From positions 372,001 through 436,000 of the forward strand of contig JAIUPN010000001.1 in assembly GCA_020160755.1 (NCBI GenBank): DNA of 64,000 nt. Direction: 5' to 3'. The position numbers and the translations under genes were made by a program. Below, one piece after another: positions 7,996 to 16,269 of this stretch (position 1 is its first letter; each line of letters starts with the position of its first letter). The notes under the pieces were generated by a model. It saw only the letters and a program-made list of their open reading frames with translations, was not told the DNA's origin and searched no databases. This stretch comes from Pseudomonadota bacterium (GTDB lineage Bacteria > Pseudomonadota > Alphaproteobacteria > Sphingomonadales > Sphingomonadaceae).

Positions 7996-9420
7996 TCAAC
8001 CATGCGGAACGGCGTGGAGGATATGGGCCAGCGCCATGGTGACTTTCTGCGCGGCAGGAATGTGGAGGAATTCATTGGGTCCATGAGCGTTCGACTGCGG
8101 GCCAAGGACGCCGGTGACGACAAACTGCGCATCGGGAAATTGTTTCTGCAGCATGGGCAAAAACGGTATTCCGCCCCCGCCCCCGAAGGCGGCATGGTGG
8201 CGGCCGAAGGCTTGAAGCGAGGCTGCGGCCAGCGCGTGCGCCAGCCAGTGGGCGGTCTCGGGCGCATGCCAACCCGGCGAAACGAAGGCGATGTCGAATG
8301 AGACCTGCGCGCCATAGGGCGGCTGATCCTCCAGACATGCCTTCAGCGCCTGTCCGGCCGCGTCCGGATCGACCGTGGGAGGCAGGCGCAGACTGAGCTT
8401 CAGCGATGTGGCGGGCAGCATGACCGAAGATGCGGCGCCGACAGGCGGCAGCCCGTCCACCCCGGTAACGGCAAGCTGTGCGCGCCACGAACGGTCGACG
8501 AGCAGCGACGTGACATTCTGGTTCGTCGGCCGCGCACCCACGACAAACGGCATGGCCTCATAGATGGAGGGCCCAAGGATGGATGCGGCGAGGCCGGCTT
8601 CAGCGAGACGGGCGTCAGGGACCCGAGCCACGCACTCGGGCATTGTTATGCATCCGGTCACGGGATCTTCGATGCGCGAGAGCAAGCGGGTCGCGACGCG
8701 GAAACTCGAAGGGACGATTCCCGAGGCTTCGCCCGAATGGATCGCCTCATCGAGGACGCGCACCGTCAGCGTGCCTGCGACTTGCCCGCGCAATGACGAC
8801 GTCGTCCAGAGCTGATCGTAATTTCCGCACATGGAATCGAGCGCAATCACGAGCGAGGGTGAACCGAGCCGCGCGGCGAGATGATCGAAATAGTAGGGCA
8901 GATCCTCGCTGGACGATTCCTCGGAGGCCTCGATCAGGATCACGCATCGCGGGCGCCGGAGTTTTTGGTCCGCGAGGGCGAGTATAGCGAGCACCGCACT
9001 GAACAGGGCATAGCCATCATCGGCGCCTCCGCGGCCGTAAAGCCGGTCGCCGTCGTATATGGCTGTCCACGCCGACCGACCCTCGCTCCAGCCTTCCATT
9101 GCAGGCTGCTTATCGAGATGACCGTATATCAGGACGGGGGAGTTATCATCCTCTTCAGACGTCGCCGGGACTTCGATGGATATCAGCGGCGTACGCCCCG
9201 GCAATTGGTGGATCTCGACGACTATTCCCTCGATTTCCGTCAAATGCTGGCGCGCCCAATTCGCGAGAAGCGTCGTGGCTTCCATCATATGGCCGTGCAC
9301 CGCCCAATCCGGGTCGAACGCCGGAGACACACATGGAACGGCGATATAATCGATCAATGTTGGCATCACGTCGGTCGCCCATTTGCCTTCAACAAAATCT
9401 TGAATGCGCTTGTTGTTCAT
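7996..9420 (-). CDS. M20 family metallopeptidase, carnosine-dipeptidase-like
   Basis: 474 residues starting at ATG 9420 (MNNKRIQDFVE) behind GGAG. Zinc-site motifs of the M20 family are present in order: YGHLDKQP (first His and Asp), YGRGGADDGYAL (bridging Asp), EASEESSSEDL (catalytic Glu and zinc Glu), and a His late in the protein (GPQSNAHGPNEF). The wording of these motifs is closest to cytosolic non-specific dipeptidases and carnosinase (CNDP). No signal peptide is seen, so it probably cuts imported dipeptides in the cytosol. It is transcribed divergently from the Lrp/AsnC regulator at 9534, which with the neighbouring ammonia-lyase suggests an amino-acid-responsive catabolic unit. Confidence 0.88.
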   Translation of the reverse strand: MNNKRIQDFVEGKWATDVMPTLIDYIAVPCVSPAFDPDWAVHGHMMEATTLLANWARQHLTEIEGIVVEIHQLPGRTPLISIEVPATSEEDDNSPVLIYGHLDKQPAMEGWSEGRSAWTAIYDGDRLYGRGGADDGYALFSAVLAILALADQKLRRPRCVILIEASEESSSEDLPYYFDHLAARLGSPSLVIALDSMCGNYDQLWTTSSLRGQVAGTLTVRVLDEAIHSGEASGIVPSSFRVATRLLSRIEDPVTGCITMPECVARVPDARLAEAGLAASILGPSIYEAMPFVVGARPTNQNVTSLLVDRSWRAQLAVTGVDGLPPVGAASSVMLPATSLKLSLRLPPTVDPDAAGQALKACLEDQPPYGAQVSFDIAFVSPGWHAPETAHWLAHALAAASLQAFGRHHAAFGGGGGIPFLPMLQKQFPDAQFVVTGVLGPQSNAHGPNEFLHIPAAQKVTMALAHILHAVPHG

Positions 9421-9533
9421 TTTCCGCTCCATTCGGCTGATGGCGGTAAAATAGGCGATGTCGATGCAGTCAGGCCGCGAATATGATGCCAAAAACGCCT
9501 TCGCGGAGCGCAAACCGGCGCTATGTTGCGGCC

Positions 9534-10004
9534 ATGGAACTCGACGCTTTCGATCGCCGCTTGCTTTCGCTCGTTCAGGAGGACGCCGGGCTCACCGCCG
9601 AGCGGCTGGCAGAGACGGTGCCGTTATCGGTGTCGGCGATCCAGCGCCGCATTCGCCGAATGCGCGAGCAGGGCGTTATCGTGAAGGACGTCGCGGTGTG
9701 CGACCCGAAGAAGCTGGGCCGCCCGACATTTTTTGTCGTTTCCCTCCAGGTTGAACGGGAGAGGCCGGAGCTGCTCGCCGAACTCAAACGCTGGCTGAGC
9801 GCCGAAGAGCAAATCCAGCAGGTCTATTATGTGACCGGTGAGGCCGACTTCGTCCTTATCGTGACCGCACCCGATACCGAGAGCTACGATGACCTGATGT
9901 CGCGGCTCGTGTCCCGGAACGCGAACGTCCGTCGCTTTACGACCAATGTCGCGCTCGGAGTCGTGAAGCGGGGGCTCGCCATCGCGATTCCCGAGGCGCG
10001 ATAG
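9534..10004 (+). CDS. Lrp/AsnC family transcriptional regulator
   Basis: 156 residues from ATG 9534 (MELDAFDRRLLSLVQEDAG). The N-terminal winged helix-turn-helix covers about 1-55 (LTAERLAETVPLSVSAIQRR), followed by the ligand-sensing RAM domain with the family pattern IQQVYYVTGEADFVLIV at about 95-112. Regulators of this class sense an amino acid and usually control a neighbouring catabolic gene. Here the divergent dipeptidase gene and the downstream diaminopropionate ammonia-lyase-like gene are the obvious targets. No clear ribosome site precedes the chosen ATG; a longer start at 9483 would add a poorly conserved extension. Confidence 0.9.
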   Translation: MELDAFDRRLLSLVQEDAGLTAERLAETVPLSVSAIQRRIRRMREQGVIVKDVAVCDPKKLGRPTFFVVSLQVERERPELLAELKRWLSAEEQIQQVYYVTGEADFVLIVTAPDTESYDDLMSRLVSRNANVRRFTTNVALGVVKRGLAIAIPEAR

Positions 10005-10072
10005 GTCCGATACTTGCGGCGCTGCCGCGTCTGGAGGCGCAAGATTGCGGGCAAGCAGCGACGACCCGACTT

Positions 10073-11071
10073 ATGCTTGGGGTCATGGAAAACAACCGCA
10101 CCCCTCTCGTAGCGCTTCCCGCTCTGGCCGAACAGCTTGGCGTCGGCTCCATTTTCCTCAAATGCGAAGACCGGCGGCAACTGGGGAATTTCAAATCATT
10201 GGGAGGTGCCCATGCCGCCCGGCTGGCTCTTTCCCGCTTCGACGCATCGGGTTCGCAGAGCCGCACGTCGACGACATTGATTTGTGCGAGCGACGGCAAT
10301 CACGGCCTCGCGGTCGCAGCGGCCGCGCAGCAAGCCGGCGTAGGCGCGCGCATATATCTGCCGCATCATGTCTCCGGCGCGCGCGCATCGCGGATCACCG
10401 ACTTGGGAGCCGAAATCGTGCGCGTCCATGGAACCTATGATCAGGCGGTTCGGGAAGCCAGTGCCGCGGCGGCGCGCGGCGAAGGCCTGTTGATCGCCGA
10501 TACGAGCGATGATCCGGACGATATCGTGGTCTCGGACGTGATGGCGGGCTATGCGACGATCGCTGAGGAGGTCAGGTTCCAGCTGAACGAGGGCGGCTTA
10601 CCGACGCCGACGCATTTGTTTGTGCAAGCGGGGGTAGGAGGATTCGCAGCGGCGATGGCGGAGGGTTTGTCCCCGGCCATGGCGATCCCCCGCCGGGTTG
10701 TCGTCGTCGAGCCGCGCGCGGCAGCATGCGTTGCCGCCGGGCTCGCGCGCGGCGTTCCCGTCCAAATCGAAGGTGCGCTTGATACGTGCGCGGAAATGCT
10801 GTCCTGTGGTGCTGCCTCCGCACCTGCGCTGAACATTCTCCTGTGGCATAGCGCCGCCGCAATCCAGGTGAGCGAAGATGCGTTGCACGCCGCTTGCAAG
10901 ACAATGGAAGAGGCAGCCGGACCAGCCAGCACGCCTTCCGGAGCAGCGGGTCTGGCCGGATTGGTCGCGGCCTGCGGCAGCGAGGAAGATCGACGGCGCT
11001 TGGCGCTCGATCATCGATCGGTGATCTTGCTGTTTGCAACCGAGGGCATTTGGCGGAACGACGATCGCTGA
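10073..11071 (+). CDS. Diaminopropionate ammonia-lyase-like PLP enzyme
   Basis: 332 residues of the tryptophan-synthase-beta fold type. The PLP-lysine motif is LGNFKSLGG near residue 42, the phosphate or substrate loop is ASDGNHG near 75, and the glycine loop is VQAGVGG near 185. DDIVVSDVMAGYATIAEEV resembles diaminopropionate ammonia-lyases (YgeX/DpaL), which convert 2,3-diaminopropionate to pyruvate and ammonia. Known members are near 400 residues and carry about 50 more N-terminal residues. The frame stays open upstream and reads GPILAALPRLEAQDCG, which looks coding, but has no usual start codon, so the true start or an N-terminal mutation is unresolved. It lies just downstream of the Lrp gene. 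Confidence 0.75.
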   Translation: MLGVMENNRTPLVALPALAEQLGVGSIFLKCEDRRQLGNFKSLGGAHAARLALSRFDASGSQSRTSTTLICASDGNHGLAVAAAAQQAGVGARIYLPHHVSGARASRITDLGAEIVRVHGTYDQAVREASAAAARGEGLLIADTSDDPDDIVVSDVMAGYATIAEEVRFQLNEGGLPTPTHLFVQAGVGGFAAAMAEGLSPAMAIPRRVVVVEPRAAACVAAGLARGVPVQIEGALDTCAEMLSCGAASAPALNILLWHSAAAIQVSEDALHAACKTMEEAAGPASTPSGAAGLAGLVAACGSEEDRRRLALDHRSVILLFATEGIWRNDDR

Positions 11072-11133
11072 CCCTCTAAAGCCGGCAGAAAACCCACGCC
11101 ATTTAGCGGCGACAAATGGGTACCAAGCGCAAG

Positions 11134-11188
11134 ACGTCCGCTTTCGCCATTCCAGATACTGGAAGTCAACCGGCCGCAACCGGCCAAT
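11134..11188. repeat. Palindromic intergenic element, copy B
   Basis: GTCCGCTTTC, then a central ATTCCAGATACTGGAAG, then AAC and the tail CCGCAACCGGCCAA align with copy A at 5725 (GTCGGCTTTC, ATTCCAAGACTGAAAG, CCGCAAGCGGCCAA) with one one-base indel. The inverted repeat is less perfect here, with a local CCAG..CTGG hairpin in the centre. It occupies the 243-base spacer between two convergent genes, the ammonia-lyase (ends 11071) and the serine hydrolase (ends 11315). Nothing else recognisable is in that spacer. Confidence 0.6.
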
Positions 11189-11314
11189 ATCGAAGGAGCG
11201 CGCCTTCAGCGGTATTCGAGTGCAAAATCCAGCGCCGCGCGAACGCCGCCACCTGTATTAGAACGCAATCTTCCGGCGTGGTGCGCGGGCTGTCAGGATA
11301 GGTCTCGGTGATTT

Positions 11315-12802
11315 TCAGGGCTGACCCGGCTTCACCAGATGATAGGCGACATGCGGCTGGGACGCGAAACCGAGGCGCGGGTGGTCCGCGTCCCCGTAGA
11401 AGCGCAGTTGGTCGTAGGGGCCGCCCTCGGCGGTTCCCGTGATACGCTCGTAACGATCGGGCCCGATCTTTTCCCAGGCCGTCTTCTGCCCGTGTCCTTC
11501 GACCAGGAGTCCATGATCGCCGACCGCGGACACCTTGATGTCGCCCGCAGGGTCGGCCGCTATGCTGTAGTCGCGACGGTTCGACCGATATGCTCCCAGC
11601 GGCGGCAGGGCGCCCGCCTGCGTCCAGCGTTTTGCCGGCGGCTGCGGAAAGAGGCGGCCGATGATGGCGTCGCTCAGTTCGGTTCGCCCCGCATAGCTTG
11701 CGTCGCCACCCGTGAACGACACGAAGAAGCCGAGGCCGGCCTGCGGCGCGAGCAGGAGATAGGAATGGAAATCCGCGGTATTGCCGCCATGCCCCACCAT
11801 CCGGGGGCCCTGCTCGCGCGCGACCATGAAACCATGCGCCATACCCGGCTGGCCGGGCGTATTCGCAATCGAATCGCTTTCGAGCAGCGCGACCGATGCG
11901 GGTTTGAGGATGCGTTTCCCGTCCAGCGCGCCGTCGCCCAGCATGGCGAGCATGAAGCGCGCCATGTCGGGGGCCGTCGATGCCGCGGAGCCAGCCGGCA
12001 TGATCTTGGCGTAGCGTTCATAGGGCCTCGCCTTGAAGCGGCCGTCGGCGAACTGGTAGCCCAGCGCCATATTCGCCGCATTCTCGCCCGTCAGCGGCTC
12101 GGCGAAGGTCGTGTGGGTCATGCCGAGAGGCTGGAATATGTGTCTGGTGACATAAGCATTGAAAGCCTCGCCCGAGACCCGCTCGACGATATAGCCGGCA
12201 AGCGACGCACCATAGTTCGAATAGGATATTTCGGTCCCGGGCGCCCACAGGCGCTGCGGGACATGCGTCTTCAGAAAGGACTGATAGCTTTCCTGCTTCG
12301 TCCATTCCTTCTCGTCATAGGCGAGGTCGCTCATCCCTAGCGTGTGCGAGAAAAGATCGCGCACGCGGATGGGCTTTCCTTCGAAGGGCGGGATCACGAA
12401 GTCGATATAGCGGTTCACATCGGCATCGAGATCGACCTTCCCGTTTTCCACCTGCTGCATGAGGGCGGTCCAGGTGATGAGCTTGGAGACCGAGCCGGGT
12501 CTGAACAGCGTCTTCTGTCCGTCGACCTTGATGCCGCGATCGATATCGGCGAAACCATACGCGCGCGTGAACAGGACCTTGCCGTTCTGCACAACGGTGA
12601 CGACCGCGCCGGCGACCTCGCGGGTAGCGAGTTGCTGCGCCATCACGCCATCGACGAAATCCGCCAATCCCGCCACGCGTTCGGTGTCTGCCGGAACGGT
12701 CGCCGGCGCTTGCGCCGCCGCCTGAAGCGGCGCCCCGGGCAGGGCGGTTCCCAAGGCAAGGGCGATGGTGAGCGATGGGCGGTAACGGGAAATAAATTTC
12801 AT
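11315..12802 (-). CDS. Exported serine hydrolase, class C beta-lactamase / EstB fold
   Basis: 495 residues; a signal peptide (about 1-33) follows the ATG at 12802. A slightly earlier ATG at 12814 has a better AAGAGA site and would add four residues. The serine-hydrolase signature is complete: SxxK as PGSVSKL near residue 100, the YxN motif as YSNYGASLAGY near 205, and HGG as VGHGGNTADF near 345. A C-terminal region of about 110 residues beyond the catalytic core forms a lipocalin-like beta domain often found in this group. It acts in the periplasm on peptides, esters or D-amino-acid substrates. It diverges from a second serine hydrolase at 12979, with which it shares only family-level motifs. 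Confidence 0.87.
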   Translation of the reverse strand: MKFISRYRPSLTIALALGTALPGAPLQAAAQAPATVPADTERVAGLADFVDGVMAQQLATREVAGAVVTVVQNGKVLFTRAYGFADIDRGIKVDGQKTLFRPGSVSKLITWTALMQQVENGKVDLDADVNRYIDFVIPPFEGKPIRVRDLFSHTLGMSDLAYDEKEWTKQESYQSFLKTHVPQRLWAPGTEISYSNYGASLAGYIVERVSGEAFNAYVTRHIFQPLGMTHTTFAEPLTGENAANMALGYQFADGRFKARPYERYAKIMPAGSAASTAPDMARFMLAMLGDGALDGKRILKPASVALLESDSIANTPGQPGMAHGFMVAREQGPRMVGHGGNTADFHSYLLLAPQAGLGFFVSFTGGDASYAGRTELSDAIIGRLFPQPPAKRWTQAGALPPLGAYRSNRRDYSIAADPAGDIKVSAVGDHGLLVEGHGQKTAWEKIGPDRYERITGTAEGGPYDQLRFYGDADHPRLGFASQPHVAYHLVKPGQP

Positions 12803-12978
12803 ATCAGGCACCATATTCTCTTTACAGGATGATTTGATCATCCACAATCGAAGCGGCAAATCAACCGGGACCGATGCGTCATGCAGAATATTTCCGATTA
12901 TCGCGGCGCGGGGCCGCCCGGGCGAACCGGCAATAATGAAAGCGAAAGGGCCGCAACGGCTTATCTGGGAGAAAATAT

Positions 12979-14133
12979 GTGACGATCATGAGAGGCGGCT
13001 GGCTCCTTGCCGGCGTGATACTGGTCTCGGCCGCGGCGCCGGCGCGGGCAGCGGACGATGCAGCCATCGCGGCGGCGATCGACGGGGCGGCGCAACAGGC
13101 GATCGCTGCCGGCGAGACACCGGGGCTGCAGGTTGCGGTCTACAAGGACGGCAAGCCCCTGCTGGTGAAGGGCTATGGGGCGGGCAGTCTCGAACTCGCC
13201 ATGCCGGTTGGCAACGACAGCATTTTTCGTATCGGTTCGGTCACCAAGCAGTTTACCGCGGCGGCGCTCGTCAAGCTGGAAGAGGAAGGCAAGCTGTCGC
13301 TCGACGACCTGCTGTCGAAATATTATCCCGACTATCCTCGCGCAGGCGAGATCACGCTGAAACAGATGCTACACCACACGTCGGGAATGCATAATTATAC
13401 CGAGGACGAAAGCTTCCTCGCGCAGGCGGCCTTGACCAAATCACCCGATCAATGGGTCGCCTATTTCGCAAAAATGCCGAAGGTGCAGGATTTCGAACCC
13501 GGTACCGACTGGAACTACAGCAATACAGCCTATTTCCTGCTCGGCGCCGTGGTCGAGAAGGTTGAAGGGAGGCCGCTGGCGAAAGTTCTGGAGGCCCGGT
13601 TCTTTGAGCCCCTCGGCCTCCGTCACACCGCGCTCGACGACGAACGGGAGATCGTTGCCGGCCGCGTTGCGGGATATGACGGAGAGCCCGGAAAATTTCG
13701 CAACGCCGCGCCCATCTCGATGACGATTCCGGGCGGGGCGGGCGCCATGCGCTCGACCGCCGAGGATCTGGCGCGCTGGAATGCCGCGCTGTTCGGCGGC
13801 AAGGTTCTGAAGCCCGCCTCGCTCGCTGCCATGACCGCGCCGGGCAAGCTGGGGAACGGCAGGACGAGCAGCGAGGCGATTGCGAAAAAGGGCGGCATGC
13901 CTGCGGGCGAATATGGCTATGCCCTGTTCATTTCCGACTATGAAGGGCACCGCAAGATCTCGCATGGCGGGGGCATCTTCGGTTTCAACAGTTCGCTATC
14001 CGAATTTCCCGGGGATCGAGTAACCGTGGCGGTGATCGCGAATTCGATCGGCAAGGATCTCGGCGCACGCATGGTCGCGGAGCGCATCGAGCGGATCGCG
14101 CTCGATCTTCCTGCGAAGCCCGTAACGAAATAG
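12979..14133 (+). CDS. Exported serine hydrolase, beta-lactamase / D-alanyl-carboxypeptidase-like
   Basis: 384 residues. GTG at 12979 has GGGAG seven bases upstream; ATG at 12988 is an alternative. A signal peptide (LLAGVILVSAAAPARA) precedes the core. Motifs are IGSVTKQF (SxxK, near residue 90), YSNTAYFLLG (YxN, near 175) and ISHGGGIFGF (HGG, near 325). It lacks the extra C-terminal beta domain seen in the neighbour at 11315. The two are divergent across a 176-base spacer, and a DUF885 protein gene follows 149 bases downstream. The group includes D-aminopeptidases, esterases and penicillin-binding-like proteins, so the substrate stays open. Confidence 0.87.
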   Translation: MTIMRGGWLLAGVILVSAAAPARAADDAAIAAAIDGAAQQAIAAGETPGLQVAVYKDGKPLLVKGYGAGSLELAMPVGNDSIFRIGSVTKQFTAAALVKLEEEGKLSLDDLLSKYYPDYPRAGEITLKQMLHHTSGMHNYTEDESFLAQAALTKSPDQWVAYFAKMPKVQDFEPGTDWNYSNTAYFLLGAVVEKVEGRPLAKVLEARFFEPLGLRHTALDDEREIVAGRVAGYDGEPGKFRNAAPISMTIPGGAGAMRSTAEDLARWNAALFGGKVLKPASLAAMTAPGKLGNGRTSSEAIAKKGGMPAGEYGYALFISDYEGHRKISHGGGIFGFNSSLSEFPGDRVTVAVIANSIGKDLGARMVAERIERIALDLPAKPVTK

Positions 14134-14282
14134 CGCGAACGGGATCGCGTGGAACGCGGACGGTTTCACGGGTGAGCAGTCATCGATCGCCGGAGACATG
14201 GCTTGATCGACGGCTTGTTGACTTCCCGGGCATTTCTATCTCGGCTAGTCCGCCGAAACTATAAGGAAAATGGAGGTCTGGC

Positions 14283-16016
14283 ATGCGTTGCTGGTCGAAA
14301 ATGCTCCGGGGAAGTGCGCTGCTTGCTGCGGCAGCATCGCTCCCGGCGATTGCGTGGGGATCCTCGGGCGATACGATGGCGAAGATTGCCGACGATGTCG
14401 TTGCCAACCGGCTCGCCGCAGACCCCTTCTTGCCATTCTATACGGGGATAGAGGGCGGACGGAACGACGTGCTGAAGGACATTGGTCCGGCGAGGATCGC
14501 GCGCAACGATGCCGAGGTCGATATGCTGCTTGCCCGGCTCGATGCGCTCGATGCGACGACGCTGACCGATCGGGCGAGCATTCGGGATTATGCGATCGCG
14601 CGCGAGATGCTGGAGGCCGAACGGGGACTGCGCGTCTGTCACAGCGAACTCTGGAGCGTGTCGCACATGGATGGCTGGCCGGGCAATTTCCCCACCCTGG
14701 TCGAGCGCCAGCCCGTCGCTACGGCGAAGGACCGTGCAGACGCGCTCGCACGCTGGGGCGGCATGCCCGCCTATATCGCCGCCGATATCGCCAATCTGAA
14801 GCAGGGTATCGCCAAGGGGTATGTCGTGCCGCGTTCGGTCGCGGTGCGCGTGCTCGCGCAAGTCGAGGGGCTGATCGTCGAAACGCCCGAGGCCTCGCCG
14901 TTCTTTGCCCCCGCCAGGACCGCGGAGGATGCGACGTTCAAGGCCGATTTCGCGGCACTGATACGCGACAGGATCACGCCGGCGGTCCGCACCTATCGCG
15001 ACTTCCTGCGCGATACCTATATTCCCGCCGCGCGTGAGAGCTTGTCGGTGCTCGACTTGCCCGATGGCCGCGCCTGCTACAATGCCATGCTGCGTTCCTA
15101 CACCACGCTCGACCGGCCCGGCGAAGAGGTTGCGGCGCTCGGCGAGCGCACCGTCGCAGCCAATGTCGCCGACGTCCGTGCGATCGGCAAGGCGCTTTAC
15201 GGGACCGACGACTTCCCGCAGATCGTCGCGCGGGTGAAGGCCGATCCCGAAGAACGGTTCGCGTCGAAGGAGGAGGTCGTTGCCTATAATCGCGAGGTCG
15301 TGGCACGCGCCCGTAGCGCGGTGGCGGCACTGATCGACAATGTACCGCAACAACCTCTCGAAGTGCGTCCGATGAGCGATGCGATGGAGGCGTCGGGCGC
15401 CAGCTCGTTCTACATGCCCGAGGCCGACCCGGCCAAGCCCGCCCTCTACATGTTGCAGGTCGGCAAGATCGAGGATGCGCGCCGCGCGGACATGGCGATC
15501 ACCGCAGTGCATGAGGGATATCCCGGTCACCACCTGCAACTGGCCTATGCCGCAGGACTGCCCAACAGCCGGCTTTCGAAGATCGGCTTCAACTCGGCTT
15601 ATATCGAAGGCTGGGCGCGCTATGCCGAGCGCATGTCCGACGAGATCGGCCTGCTCGATACGCCCCAGATGAAGATTTCCCGCCGGGCATGGCCTGCCCG
15701 GGGAATGGTCGCCGATCCGGGGCTGCATCTCGGGAAATGGGATCGCGAGCGGCTGGTCGCCTATCTGACCGAAACCGGTCGTTTCCCTCCCGATGTTGCG
15801 CGCGGCATGACCGACCGCATTGCTATTCTGCCCGGGCAACTCACAGCCTATGATTCGGGCGGACTCGAAATCCTCGCGCTGCGCGAACAGGCCCGGAAGG
15901 CGCTGGGAACGCGCTTCGATATCAAGGCGTTCAACGCCGTCGTGCTGGGTGACGGCGTCGTGCCGCTGGCGCTGTTGCGCAGGAATGTGGAGGCGTGGAT
16001 CGCGGGTAAGAAATGA
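14283..16016 (+). CDS. DUF885 family exported protein, putative metallopeptidase
   Basis: 577 residues with a signal peptide (GSALLAAAASLPAIAWG) and GGAGG nine bases before the ATG. The DUF885 hallmark AVHEGYPGHHLQLAYA lies near residue 415; its HExxxGHH pattern resembles a zinc site. It is followed by YIEGWARYAERM, whose Glu could be the third ligand. The family is common in sphingomonads and xanthomonads beside peptidases, and structural relatives are carboxypeptidase-like (M32/M3 fold). The activity is inferred. It is the last gene of a rightward pair with the serine hydrolase and converges with the NMT1-type binding protein gene. Confidence 0.85.
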   Translation: MRCWSKMLRGSALLAAAASLPAIAWGSSGDTMAKIADDVVANRLAADPFLPFYTGIEGGRNDVLKDIGPARIARNDAEVDMLLARLDALDATTLTDRASIRDYAIAREMLEAERGLRVCHSELWSVSHMDGWPGNFPTLVERQPVATAKDRADALARWGGMPAYIAADIANLKQGIAKGYVVPRSVAVRVLAQVEGLIVETPEASPFFAPARTAEDATFKADFAALIRDRITPAVRTYRDFLRDTYIPAARESLSVLDLPDGRACYNAMLRSYTTLDRPGEEVAALGERTVAANVADVRAIGKALYGTDDFPQIVARVKADPEERFASKEEVVAYNREVVARARSAVAALIDNVPQQPLEVRPMSDAMEASGASSFYMPEADPAKPALYMLQVGKIEDARRADMAITAVHEGYPGHHLQLAYAAGLPNSRLSKIGFNSAYIEGWARYAERMSDEIGLLDTPQMKISRRAWPARGMVADPGLHLGKWDRERLVAYLTETGRFPPDVARGMTDRIAILPGQLTAYDSGGLEILALREQARKALGTRFDIKAFNAVVLGDGVVPLALLRRNVEAWIAGKK

Positions 16017-16071
16017 TCGTCCGCTCGCCTGACTGAGTTGGGGTGACGCGAAATATCACGGTTCGAACCGC

Positions 16072-16119
16072 AATGTCTGCTTGATTTGAGGTCGGATAAA
16101 GGCGGACTTACAACGGCCA
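16072..16119. repeat. Possible palindromic intergenic element, copy C (diverged)
   Basis: AATGTCTGCTT and, 20 bases on, AAAGGCGGACTT form an imperfect inverted repeat, followed after a short gap by CGGCCA. The same order (ATGTCGGCTT, AAAGCCGAC, CGGCCA) occurs in copies A and B, but overall identity is low. Like them it lies between convergent genes, here the DUF885 gene (ends 16016) and the binding-protein gene (ends 16270). I see no open frame or other signal in this spacer. Confidence 0.4.
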
Positions 16120-16269
16120 CTTGCAGCGGTAGGCTGATTGACCTGATACGGTCTGCTTTGTTCGATCGGCACAGGGCTCGACAGGCGTTTCCCGGAAGTT
16201 GATCCGGCGCCTGCCGAGCGCGAACAATCTTTCTCTCCGAGGTGTCGCCCGACAGCGGCCTGTACAGTT

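Noticed and set aside
14259..15839. A 526-codon antisense frame opposite the DUF885 gene
   Set aside because: Same GC-shadow effect; no ribosome site and no recognisable domain, while the opposite strand has a signal peptide and the DUF885 motif.
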